From Flammeovirga agarivorans (GTDB taxonomy: Bacteria > Bacteroidota > Bacteroidia > Cytophagales > Flammeovirgaceae), in the NCBI RefSeq assembly GCF_012641475.1, contig NZ_JABAIL010000012.1, forward strand, positions 62,001 to 126,000: 64,000 nucleotides of DNA. The letters run 5' to 3'. Below the pieces are notes generated by a model. It did not search any database. It saw only the letters and a program-made list of their open reading frames with translations, and was not told the DNA's origin. Made by a program: the position numbers and the translations under genes. This document shows, one piece after another, positions 17,623 through 25,074 of this stretch; the first letter of the stretch is position 1, and every line of letters starts with the position of its first letter.

Positions 17623-18261
17623 TTATTGTTCTAACCATTTTGTCTTACAGGCAAAACAGAAGCCTCTTTTCTTTAAATTTTCGAAGGGTTCATTACCAAA
17701 AAACTTATAGCATTTAGGGCATACATAGTTTTTCTTATGCTCTTCGTCTAAATCCATAATTTTCTGTTGAACATTACCTCCAACATTCGAAGATAAGATG
17801 CCAAGTGCAGGGCCTACTACAGGGATAAAGGCTAAGCCCGCTCGTATACCAGTTTTCTTCGTTGCGTCTACCAACATGATCTTTTTCTTCTTGGCAATGT
17901 AATCGTCATATACATTTTCCAATTCCAAAAATTTATCTTTGATCGATGCATTACTTTCTTTTTCTGCAATATGATTGCTCAATTCTGGGTAAGGAATTTT
18001 ATCTCCTTCTTTCAAATAGTCAAACGCCCTTAATACTTTCTGTAAATCGATTTCATAGTCTGCTAATACTAGTCTATCTGTTTTTTCAATAATTGACGTT
18101 CTTACTAAATGTCCATTGATATAAGTACCATTCGTACTGTCACAATCATATATTAAATAATCATTTCCATCGTCATGAATTTCACAATGTTTGGAAGATA
18201 TTTTAGAGTTTGATAGTATGAGTGTATTATCTGGAGCTCTTCCTAAAGATATTTTTTTCAT
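17623..18261 (-). CDS. FHA domain protein with C-terminal zinc ribbon
   Basis: A 212-residue protein with an FHA domain at the very N-terminus (about 1-75): LGRAPDN, SKISSKHCEI and DSTNGTYINGH are the phosphothreonine-binding landmarks. A helical stretch follows, then a Gly/Pro/Ala-rich hydrophobic segment (about 140-165, RAGLAFIPVVGPALGI), which may insert into or lie on the membrane. The C-terminus has CPKC and CFAC pairs forming a zinc ribbon. It is the first gene of the leftward operon that ends at 14715, with the divergent second caspase behind it. It is probably a reader of kinase-generated phosphothreonine at the membrane. Confidence 0.9.
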   Translation of the reverse strand: MKKISLGRAPDNTLILSNSKISSKHCEIHDDGNDYLIYDCDSTNGTYINGHLVRTSIIEKTDRLVLADYEIDLQKVLRAFDYLKEGDKIPYPELSNHIAEKESNASIKDKFLELENVYDDYIAKKKKIMLVDATKKTGIRAGLAFIPVVGPALGILSSNVGGNVQQKIMDLDEEHKKNYVCPKCYKFFGNEPFENLKKRGFCFACKTKWLEQ

Positions 18262-18605
18262 TTAGTGGAAGTGTTTATAGTCAACGCCTTAAGTTCCAAG
18301 AAAATATATGAGTTTAAAAAATGGAAATTAAAGGTTGAATAGATGTATGTTTTGTTAAAGAATCAATTTTAATATAATGGTGTAAATTATATTTATTTAA
18401 AAAAAAATACAAATATTTAGAAGTCAATTTTCAGATTACTTAACAATCATGATTAAACAGGCGAGGAAACTACTTTTCGTAAAATCAGTGAGGTTATCCT
18501 TAATCAATTCACTCTTGAAAAATTTGAGAATTATCACTTTACATTTTATTCCTGTAACTTTGTAACATCAAATAAAACTTTCGTATCTAACTGTAACTCC
18601 AGACA
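18262..18605. promoter_or_regulatory. Divergent promoter region of FHA operon and second caspase
   Basis: A 344-base AT-rich stretch without a gene between divergent starts. A TAACTTTG octamer at 18555-18562 matches the Bacteroidota -7 consensus TAnnTTTG and lies 43 bases before the caspase ATG; no well-spaced -33 TTG was found, so the promoter call is moderate. The promoter for the leftward FHA operon should lie in the left half but was not pinned down. Confidence 0.5.
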
Positions 18606-20108
18606 ATGAAACTTATTACTCTTCTACTTTCTTTATTACTGGCTACCCAAGTAATTGTTGCTCAAGATTTCAGAAAATTCGATGCTGTACCTCATTATGC
18701 AAAAGAGATCAGTTTTATCGATGAATTTGATGATAACCACAATGAATGGACGATTGTAAAATACCTAGAAGACGATGTTAGGGAAAGTAAAATCAAAAAT
18801 AGTACTTACCGACTTACCTCTTATGACGGTGATGAATCTGTCGTAGAAATCAAATCTGGTTTCGGTTATCCTTATCTAAAAGACTTCGAAATTGAAACAA
18901 GTATTCAACATGAAGATTACCAAAAAGACCATGGAAATGGCTTAATATGGGGAATGTCTTCAGACGGGCAAAAAGGATATGCGATTAGTTTTACACAGAG
19001 TGGGTATTACTGTATCCAACAGATGCAAAATGGTATAGAAAGTTATTTAGTAGATTGGACTTATTCTGATCTATTGTATGAAGATGATTACAATGATTTA
19101 ATGGTGAGAAAAGTCGGTGATTGGTACCATCTTTTTATCAATCAAAATCACGTATATTCTTTTCCTTACGAACCGTTAGCTGAAGATCAAGATATCACTG
19201 GGTTCTATGCAGAAGGAACTTCTATTAGTATTGATTACATTAAAGTAACCAGTATTAATGCTAACAAGTTACAGACGTATCAACCTACTGCTACTACTGC
19301 ACCAAAGCAACAAGTAGCCTATCAACAACCTAAGAAAGATACTCGAGCATTGGTGATTACAAACCCAGTAAATAATAATCAGCAACAAAAAGCCGGAACA
19401 TATCATGCACTAATTATTGGAGTACAAAATTACAAAGACAACTCTGTAAAAGACCTACAGTTTCCACTAAGAGATGCCAATAATTTCAAGGACATCCTTG
19501 TTCAAAAATATGGCTTTAAACTTCAGAATATTATCTTCTTAGAAGACCCTACTCGTTCGGAAGTACTTAAGTCACTCAATACCTTAAGAGAACATGTAAA
19601 ACATGATGATAATGTGGTCATTTTTTATGCAGGACATGGTTACTATGATCAGAAGGTAAAAGAGGGATATTGGTTACCATCAGATGCTGTTGCGGGTGAT
19701 GATTCCAACTGGTTAGCGAACGCCAACTTAAGTACAAAATTGAAAGGTATTGATGCTAAACATATTCTTTTAATTTCTGATTCTTGTTTTGGTGGAAGTA
19801 TTTTTAAACCTTCCAGAAGTGCTTTTGCTGATGCAGAAAGATCTATTACCAACTACTATGAGAAAAGAAGTAGAAAAGGTATGACAAGTGGTACACTGAA
19901 AACTGTTCCTGATGAAAGTGTTTTTGCAAAATACTTATTGAAAAACCTTCAGCAGAATAAGCAAAAGTATCTTACAGCCTCTAAACTGTTTTATAGCTTT
20001 AATGATGCTGTTGCCAATAATAGCGAAAATGCTCCACAGTTTGGCACACTGCATAATGTAGGTGATGAGGGCGGACAATTTGTATTTATCAATATGCTCG
20101 CAGAATAA
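18606..20108 (+). CDS. Secreted LamG-like plus caspase-family (C14) protein
   Basis: A 500-residue exported protein: signal peptide (about 1-19, VIVAQ), LamG/DUF1080-like beta-sandwich (about 30-218; FIDEFDDNHNEW, ISIDYIKVTS), a Gln/Thr/Pro linker (about 220-265) and a caspase fold (about 270-495; YHALIIGVQNYKD). The dyad is H344 in YAGHGYYD and C394 in SDSCFGGS, so it is probably active. The sandwich domain matches that of the protein at 13167-14264, and may target both to the same surface ligand. It is transcribed alone and ends at a hairpin. The catalytic specificity is unknown. Confidence 0.92.
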   Translation: MKLITLLLSLLLATQVIVAQDFRKFDAVPHYAKEISFIDEFDDNHNEWTIVKYLEDDVRESKIKNSTYRLTSYDGDESVVEIKSGFGYPYLKDFEIETSIQHEDYQKDHGNGLIWGMSSDGQKGYAISFTQSGYYCIQQMQNGIESYLVDWTYSDLLYEDDYNDLMVRKVGDWYHLFINQNHVYSFPYEPLAEDQDITGFYAEGTSISIDYIKVTSINANKLQTYQPTATTAPKQQVAYQQPKKDTRALVITNPVNNNQQQKAGTYHALIIGVQNYKDNSVKDLQFPLRDANNFKDILVQKYGFKLQNIIFLEDPTRSEVLKSLNTLREHVKHDDNVVIFYAGHGYYDQKVKEGYWLPSDAVAGDDSNWLANANLSTKLKGIDAKHILLISDSCFGGSIFKPSRSAFADAERSITNYYEKRSRKGMTSGTLKTVPDESVFAKYLLKNLQQNKQKYLTASKLFYSFNDAVANNSENAPQFGTLHNVGDEGGQFVFINMLAE

Positions 20109-20133
20109 AAATAGAAGAAGTATTTTATCATAA

Positions 20134-20171
20134 AAAGGTCAGGTAAATCAGTTCAAATTTGCCTGACCTTT
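20134..20171 (+). terminator. Hairpin terminator after second caspase
   Basis: Arms 20134-20148 and 20157-20171 pair over 15 bases with one G-T wobble (core GGTCAGG/CCTGACC). It lies 26 bases after the caspase stop and marks the right end of the signalling island. Confidence 0.85.
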
Positions 20172-20282
20172 CATGTTTCCAACAAAATATTACACTTTGT
20201 TAGGATGGGTGTTTGTTTTCTTTCAGTTGAATAATTTTAATGGTATTATTAGTACATCAACTCATTAAACAACTATTTTAAA

Positions 20283-20717
20283 ATGAAAGAAAAAGAAGTC
20301 ATCCGACAAGGAGATGGTGAAAACTACAACTATTCACAAGACCATTGTTTTATAAAGCTTTCCTCTCTCAAAACCAATGGTGAACTTTGCTTTGTAGAGG
20401 ATACCCTTAAGCCTGGTTTTTATTTGGCGAGGCATCATCACAAAATCATGACTGAAGTATTCTATATTCTCGAAGGAGAAGTAGAACTTATTTTTGATGA
20501 TGAAACGGTAGTAGCTAAAGCAGGAGATACTATTACTGTCCCTCCTCATGTATGGCATGCTGCAAAATGTGTAGACGGTGGAAAAATGTTGACCATCTTT
20601 AAAAATGGTCAGTTCGATCAATACCTAGAAAAGCTATCTAAACTAAGTGATGCAGACTTTGAAGATGCAGAACTAATGAAATCTATTTCAGCAGAGTTCG
20701 ATATTTATGAAGAATAA
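20283..20717 (+). CDS. Cupin domain protein
   Basis: A 144-residue single-domain cupin. The metal-site histidines and glutamate of motif 1 (HHHKIMTEVFYILEGEVEL) and the histidine of motif 2 (AGDTITVPPHVWHAA) are all present, so it should bind a metal in the beta-barrel. The last 35 residues are acidic and helical. Substrate cannot be told from the sequence: single cupins act as dioxygenases, isomerases or ligand-binding proteins. It is 46 bases before the DUF5996 gene on the same strand, and the two may be co-transcribed. Confidence 0.85.
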   Translation: MKEKEVIRQGDGENYNYSQDHCFIKLSSLKTNGELCFVEDTLKPGFYLARHHHKIMTEVFYILEGEVELIFDDETVVAKAGDTITVPPHVWHAAKCVDGGKMLTIFKNGQFDQYLEKLSKLSDADFEDAELMKSISAEFDIYEE

Positions 20718-20763
20718 TCCTATGTAATCATTCAAAACATTCCTCCACCTAAAAACCCATTTT

Positions 20764-21675
20764 ATGAGTACCCAAAACAACGGATGGCCTGTGCTAAATT
20801 TCGATGAGATTGAAGATACTTTAGCTACACTTCATCAATGGATTCAGATCGTAGGAAAGATACGTTTGAAAACAATGCCATGGCAAAATCACTCTTGGCA
20901 TGTCCCGTTATATGTCAGCCCAAAAGGGTTCACAACCAATCCTATTCCTTATGATGGTAGAGTATTTCAGATCGATTTTGATTTTAAGAAACATCAACTA
21001 TCTATTGAGTGTTCGAATGCAGGTAGTGTCACCATGGAGCTTTATCCAAGAACTGTTGCAGATTTTTATCAAGAGCTTTTTGAAAAATTAGCAGAGTTAA
21101 AAATTCATGTAAAGATCCATGCAAAGCCCAATGAAATCGAACCTGCCATTCCTTTTGCAGAAAACACTACTAATAAGGCTTATGATAAAGACGCTGCTCA
21201 AGCTATCTGGAAAGCTATGTTAAAAGCAAATGAGGTCTTTAATACATTCCGAAGTGATTTTATTGGCAAAGCTAGTCCCGTTCACCTTTTTTGGGGAGCA
21301 TTTGATTTGGCTGTTACTCGTTTTTCAGGAAACAACGCACCATTACATCAAGGAGGAATGCCAAATATGCCATTGGATGTAATGCAAGAAGCTTACTCGA
21401 AAGAAGTAAGTAGTGCTGGTTTTTGGCCAGGGTCTAAAGATTTCCCCTATCCCGCATTTTACGCCTATGCTTACCCTAGTGATGCACTCTTTGGAAGTCA
21501 AAAGGTAGCTCCTGAAGAAGCTTTCTGGAGTGCTGAGATGGGAGAATTTTTCTTAAAATATGAAGATGTGCAGAAGTCTTCTGAACCTGACAAAGTATTA
21601 CTCACTTTCTTACAAAGTACTTATGAAGCTGCTGCCAATACATCAAAATGGAACAGAGAAGATTTAGAAAAATAA
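20764..21675 (+). CDS. DUF5996 family protein
   Basis: A 303-residue cytoplasmic protein recognised by its N-terminal half: TLATLHQWIQIVGKIRL, HSWHVPLYVSPKG, then MELYPRTVADFYQ and the VHLFWGAFDLAVTRFSG block near 175-195, which also carries histidines. DUF5996 is widespread and its function is unknown. No signal peptide or membrane segment. It follows the cupin by 46 bases and ends at a hairpin terminator shared with the convergent gene. The family assignment is by memory of these motifs. Confidence 0.8.
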   Translation: MSTQNNGWPVLNFDEIEDTLATLHQWIQIVGKIRLKTMPWQNHSWHVPLYVSPKGFTTNPIPYDGRVFQIDFDFKKHQLSIECSNAGSVTMELYPRTVADFYQELFEKLAELKIHVKIHAKPNEIEPAIPFAENTTNKAYDKDAAQAIWKAMLKANEVFNTFRSDFIGKASPVHLFWGAFDLAVTRFSGNNAPLHQGGMPNMPLDVMQEAYSKEVSSAGFWPGSKDFPYPAFYAYAYPSDALFGSQKVAPEEAFWSAEMGEFFLKYEDVQKSSEPDKVLLTFLQSTYEAAANTSKWNREDLEK

Positions 21676-21682
21676 CACATTT

Positions 21683-21711
21683 AGCCCCGTATCCAACTAA
21701 GGTTCGGGGCT
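21683..21711. terminator. Hairpin terminator between convergent genes
   Basis: Arms AGCCCCG (21683-21689) and CGGGGCT (21705-21711) with a 15-base loop and a following TTTT tract. It lies between the stops of the DUF5996 gene and the leftward barrel gene. Confidence 0.8.
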
Positions 21712-21716
21712 CTTTT

Positions 21717-22427
21717 CTATAAAAATATCGTAGTGCCTATTCTAAAAGTATTTCCGAACTTTTCATGACCAAGATGGAAAAGCTGTAGTTGTACTTTTGG
21801 AGAAATAAAGTAATTAAACTGTGTTTCAAAAGCCATCGAAATACTTGAGCTTCTGAAATCTGGCATTTGCCAAATTGGAGTAAATCGAATAAAACAGTTG
21901 TCATTAAACTTAACAGGAGTAATCACCTGAAAACTTGCACCGTGTTGCACCGCACCTGTATTAATATTGGATCTATATTGATAAGATATGATTGGAAAAA
22001 ATTGTACTTTTTCTGTTGCTATCACACCCACTAATATCCCGGGAGAAATCATTAGATTATTATCACCAATACCTTCTTGTCCAGGAACAAATACATCTAC
22101 AGAATAACCAAAGGCCCCTAAAGTTTTAGCGTAATTTTTATGGGTAACATGGAAGAATCTAGCTCGTATATTCCCTACGCCAAACTTTCCCTTTTGACCT
22201 TCTACTCCTTCTTTATATAATAATGGCAACTCAATACTATATAAGATATTATCCTTGGGTACACCATTAAAAATCAACCTTGTACCATAGGTTCCTGAAT
22301 CATTAAATTCAGCTACTGCATTAATCCTTTGATATAGATTTGTCGGTTTACTATTGTCAATTTTTTCTTGCCCAAACAGTGAAAATGACCAAAATATCAA
22401 TAGACTTATAATTAATTTCTCCTTCAT
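21717..22427 (-). CDS. Putative outer-membrane beta-barrel protein
   Basis: A 236-residue protein with a signal peptide (about 1-19, SFSLFGQ). The rest is alternating beta-strand sequence with aromatic girdles and a C-terminal strand ending in F-L (FRIGTTIFL), as expected for an outer-membrane barrel; about 10-12 strands. It resembles small transporter-like barrels of Bacteroidota, but I cannot name a family. It follows the PepSY gene by 109 bases on the same strand, so it may be the last gene of the iron-uptake block. Function is inferred only from topology and context. Confidence 0.72.
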   Translation of the reverse strand: MKEKLIISLLIFWSFSLFGQEKIDNSKPTNLYQRINAVAEFNDSGTYGTRLIFNGVPKDNILYSIELPLLYKEGVEGQKGKFGVGNIRARFFHVTHKNYAKTLGAFGYSVDVFVPGQEGIGDNNLMISPGILVGVIATEKVQFFPIISYQYRSNINTGAVQHGASFQVITPVKFNDNCFIRFTPIWQMPDFRSSSISMAFETQFNYFISPKVQLQLFHLGHEKFGNTFRIGTTIFL

Positions 22428-22536
22428 AGATTCATTAGAACAATAAGAATTTCTTTTTAGAGAAGATGTCCAACAACCTTATGTGGATCACCTTCTGAAA
22501 GGAGAAGTGAATATTTTGGTCAAAAACCCTTTTATT

Positions 22537-23721
22537 TTAATGAGTTACTAAACTTTTCTTATTGCTCTTTCTTTTGGAGGACTTTTTCTTTCTTCCTCTC
22601 CAAATCAAAAAACCTGATATGGGCAAAGACGCCATAGTAAGGCTCATAATAAACATGATTATTTTCGTCGGTAAACCACCAATACTACCTACATGTAGAT
22701 CATAATTTAAAGCCTGAATCTTGTCCCCATTATTTTTATCTTTAAACGTTTGTCTACCTAACAATTCTGCTGAATTTCGATCGTAGTACATTTCTATTCT
22801 CGTAAAATTCAATGCTTCATCCACATAAGATCTAACGATATAGGGAACTTTATCATTGGGGTGTCTTCTGATCAGAAGAAATTTACTTTCAGGGATTTCA
22901 TTTAAAGTTTGCTTCAAGATATCGTCGAGCGGAGATAAAGAGTAAATTCCTTTTGTAGGCTCTTTAAGAGGTTTTTCTTCTTGCTCAATACCAGCATTTG
23001 CAGCCCATTTTACAGCTTTATTAAAGTCCTCTGAAGCCCAAAGCAAACCCGTTAAAGCTGCTAATAGAGCAAATGGTAAAAAGTAAAATCCTAGAATTTT
23101 ATGAAGGTCATAGTTTTTTCGCCTCCATTTAGTTGATGACGTCCAACGAAAAGAAAAACTTTGCTTACGCTGATTTTTCTTAAACGGCCACCATAAATAC
23201 AGTCCCGACAAGAGAGAGAATACAAAAATCCATACAGCACCAACCACCAGAATATGACTAACAGGGTTATACCCTAAAAATAAAGTGATGTGTACCCAAA
23301 AAATTACGTTAAAAAACTCCCATTTGGTATTCTCTACTTTTACTACTTCTCCAGTGTAAGGATTGATAAATACCGTCTTATTAAATTTCATATAGTTGGG
23401 ATACAAAAATTTATCCTCATCTGTATCCTGAAAAATAAAGCTAACAGTATGGCCTTCAAAATTAGGGATTACTATATTCTGAAAAGTATACTTATTATCA
23501 ATTGCTTTTTCTGCGATCTGAGTTAATTGACTTATTGGAAGACGCTCAGTACCTGAAGTAGGTAAAGTGATCTGATTTCTATCTTCATAAAAGACAGATT
23601 TCATCTCTTCACTAAAAACATAAATACACCCCGTAATAGAAATAATAAATACTATTATTCCAGAGGCTAACCCTAGCCAAAGGTGTAACTTACCGATGAT
23701 ATTTTTTATCGTAAACTGCAT
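22537..23721 (-). CDS. PepSY-associated membrane protein (iron/siderophore utilisation)
   Basis: About 394 residues from the ATG at 23721 (MQFTIKNIIGKLHLWLGL); an upstream in-frame ATG at 23757 would add 12 residues. The pattern is PepSY_TM: a first helix with GKLHLWLGLASGIIVF, a periplasmic PepSY region, helices near 145-180 and 210-235 (RRKNYDLHKILGFYFLP), and a last helix near 355-375 before a Lys/Arg-rich tail. Conserved histidines in helices suggest haem or ferric reduction. Members of this family sit beside siderophore receptors and are proposed to reduce or release siderophore iron. The gap to the DUF4374 gene is 54 bases. Confidence 0.88.
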   Translation of the reverse strand: MQFTIKNIIGKLHLWLGLASGIIVFIISITGCIYVFSEEMKSVFYEDRNQITLPTSGTERLPISQLTQIAEKAIDNKYTFQNIVIPNFEGHTVSFIFQDTDEDKFLYPNYMKFNKTVFINPYTGEVVKVENTKWEFFNVIFWVHITLFLGYNPVSHILVVGAVWIFVFSLLSGLYLWWPFKKNQRKQSFSFRWTSSTKWRRKNYDLHKILGFYFLPFALLAALTGLLWASEDFNKAVKWAANAGIEQEEKPLKEPTKGIYSLSPLDDILKQTLNEIPESKFLLIRRHPNDKVPYIVRSYVDEALNFTRIEMYYDRNSAELLGRQTFKDKNNGDKIQALNYDLHVGSIGGLPTKIIMFIMSLTMASLPISGFLIWRGRKKKSSKRKSNKKSLVTH

Positions 23722-23775
23722 AAAGAAAAAAGCACCAAGAAAATAACTCCTTGGCACTTTTGATATAGTAATGAA

Positions 23776-25014
23776 CTAGTATGTTTTTAAACCAACAATT
23801 GCCTCAGCTCCTGTGTAGTTCAAACCTTCAAATACTTTTCCTGTAGAAGGTTCATAGATATATAAAGAATTACCATCTTCATGGTTAGTAAGTATTACAC
23901 CTTTCCCATTAGCTAAAAGACCCATTGATCTTCTTGCTCCATAGTACCCACCTCTTGATGCAGGAATATCTAAAGACTCTACTGATTTAGTTTCTAAATC
24001 AACAAGCACATACTCAACATAGTAATCGCTATTATCCCAAACATCGCTATTGAATACTTGAACAATCGCTTTATTGTTACCTAAATATTGCATACCTAAT
24101 GTATGGAAACCTGTAGCTTCAGTGATATCTAAGAAATATGAATCGTCGAATTCAGAAGTACCTGTTTTTATTCTTACAATACCTGAAGGAACGCTTTCAT
24201 TTCCAGCATAAAGAGCCGTATTTGATGAACATAAGTACAAATCACCTGATTCCGATACTCCGTAAGATGGGTTGAAACCATTACAAACTGACGCTGTTTT
24301 TGAAGAAGTAATTTTCTTTTCATACTCCATTGTTTCTGCATTATATACAGCTACTTGAGCTTCGTCATAAATAGCACCATCGCTTTCACCTGCCTCAACA
24401 TAAGGAATATATACTTTACCTTCGAAGAAGACATAATTATTAGCCCACATATAAGAGTATCCTGCATCAGCATCAGCGTTAATAGGTAATGTTATTGTAC
24501 CACTAGTCTCTTCGCTCATTGTCGAAACGTTGATAATTTGGTAGCTATATACACCATCTACTGGCCATAATTGCTTCGATGTCAATAAAATTCTATTGTC
24601 ATCTAAAAATGTAAATAGAGGGTTACCATTAGTACCTAAGTTTGGAATTTCCCCCATATCCTCAAGGACACCTTCATCATTTACCTTTAGCTTCTTAAAA
24701 GTCTCTCCTGTGTAGTCATTTACATAAGTATAACCATCTTTATTCGTGACTAAAACAGCTCCATCCGATTTCATTAATTCTTGAGCTTCTTCGATATCCG
24801 CAGAACCAGATTCAGCATCATCCACAACATGTAAAGGATATAACCCTTGTGCTTCCAAGTCAAGACTTAATAGCACTCTCGCACTTAGTTCATCCTCGAC
24901 TGTCTCCTCGTCTTCATTCTCGATGATTTCCTCTTCTGTTTCGGTAGTTTCACAACCAATTAAGGCAATAGATAAGAAGAAAAAAGTAAAAATCAGTTTG
25001 TTTAGATTTTTCAT
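23776..25014 (-). CDS. DUF4374 lipoprotein, siderophore-uptake associated
   Basis: A 412-residue lipoprotein (signal peptide with lipobox LIGC at about 18-21) followed by an acidic spacer rich in Glu and Thr, then a beta-propeller-like domain made of repeated short strands, consistent with DUF4374. Family members are encoded between a TonB-dependent receptor and a PepSY membrane protein, exactly as here, and probably bind a siderophore or its iron at the outer membrane or in the periplasm. The gap to the upstream receptor gene is 60 bases. The family call comes from this gene order plus the propeller pattern. Confidence 0.82.
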   Translation of the reverse strand: MKNLNKLIFTFFFLSIALIGCETTETEEEIIENEDEETVEDELSARVLLSLDLEAQGLYPLHVVDDAESGSADIEEAQELMKSDGAVLVTNKDGYTYVNDYTGETFKKLKVNDEGVLEDMGEIPNLGTNGNPLFTFLDDNRILLTSKQLWPVDGVYSYQIINVSTMSEETSGTITLPINADADAGYSYMWANNYVFFEGKVYIPYVEAGESDGAIYDEAQVAVYNAETMEYEKKITSSKTASVCNGFNPSYGVSESGDLYLCSSNTALYAGNESVPSGIVRIKTGTSEFDDSYFLDITEATGFHTLGMQYLGNNKAIVQVFNSDVWDNSDYYVEYVLVDLETKSVESLDIPASRGGYYGARRSMGLLANGKGVILTNHEDGNSLYIYEPSTGKVFEGLNYTGAEAIVGLKTY

Positions 25015-25074
25015 GTTAGTAAAAAATTAAATGTATTTTAAATTGAAAGTTGAAAGTTTCTTTTTGAGTATATT

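Noticed and set aside
1-20108. Type VI secretion regulatory cluster
   Set aside because: Kinase, FHA and PP2C are shared with such clusters, but no Tss structural gene is present in the window.
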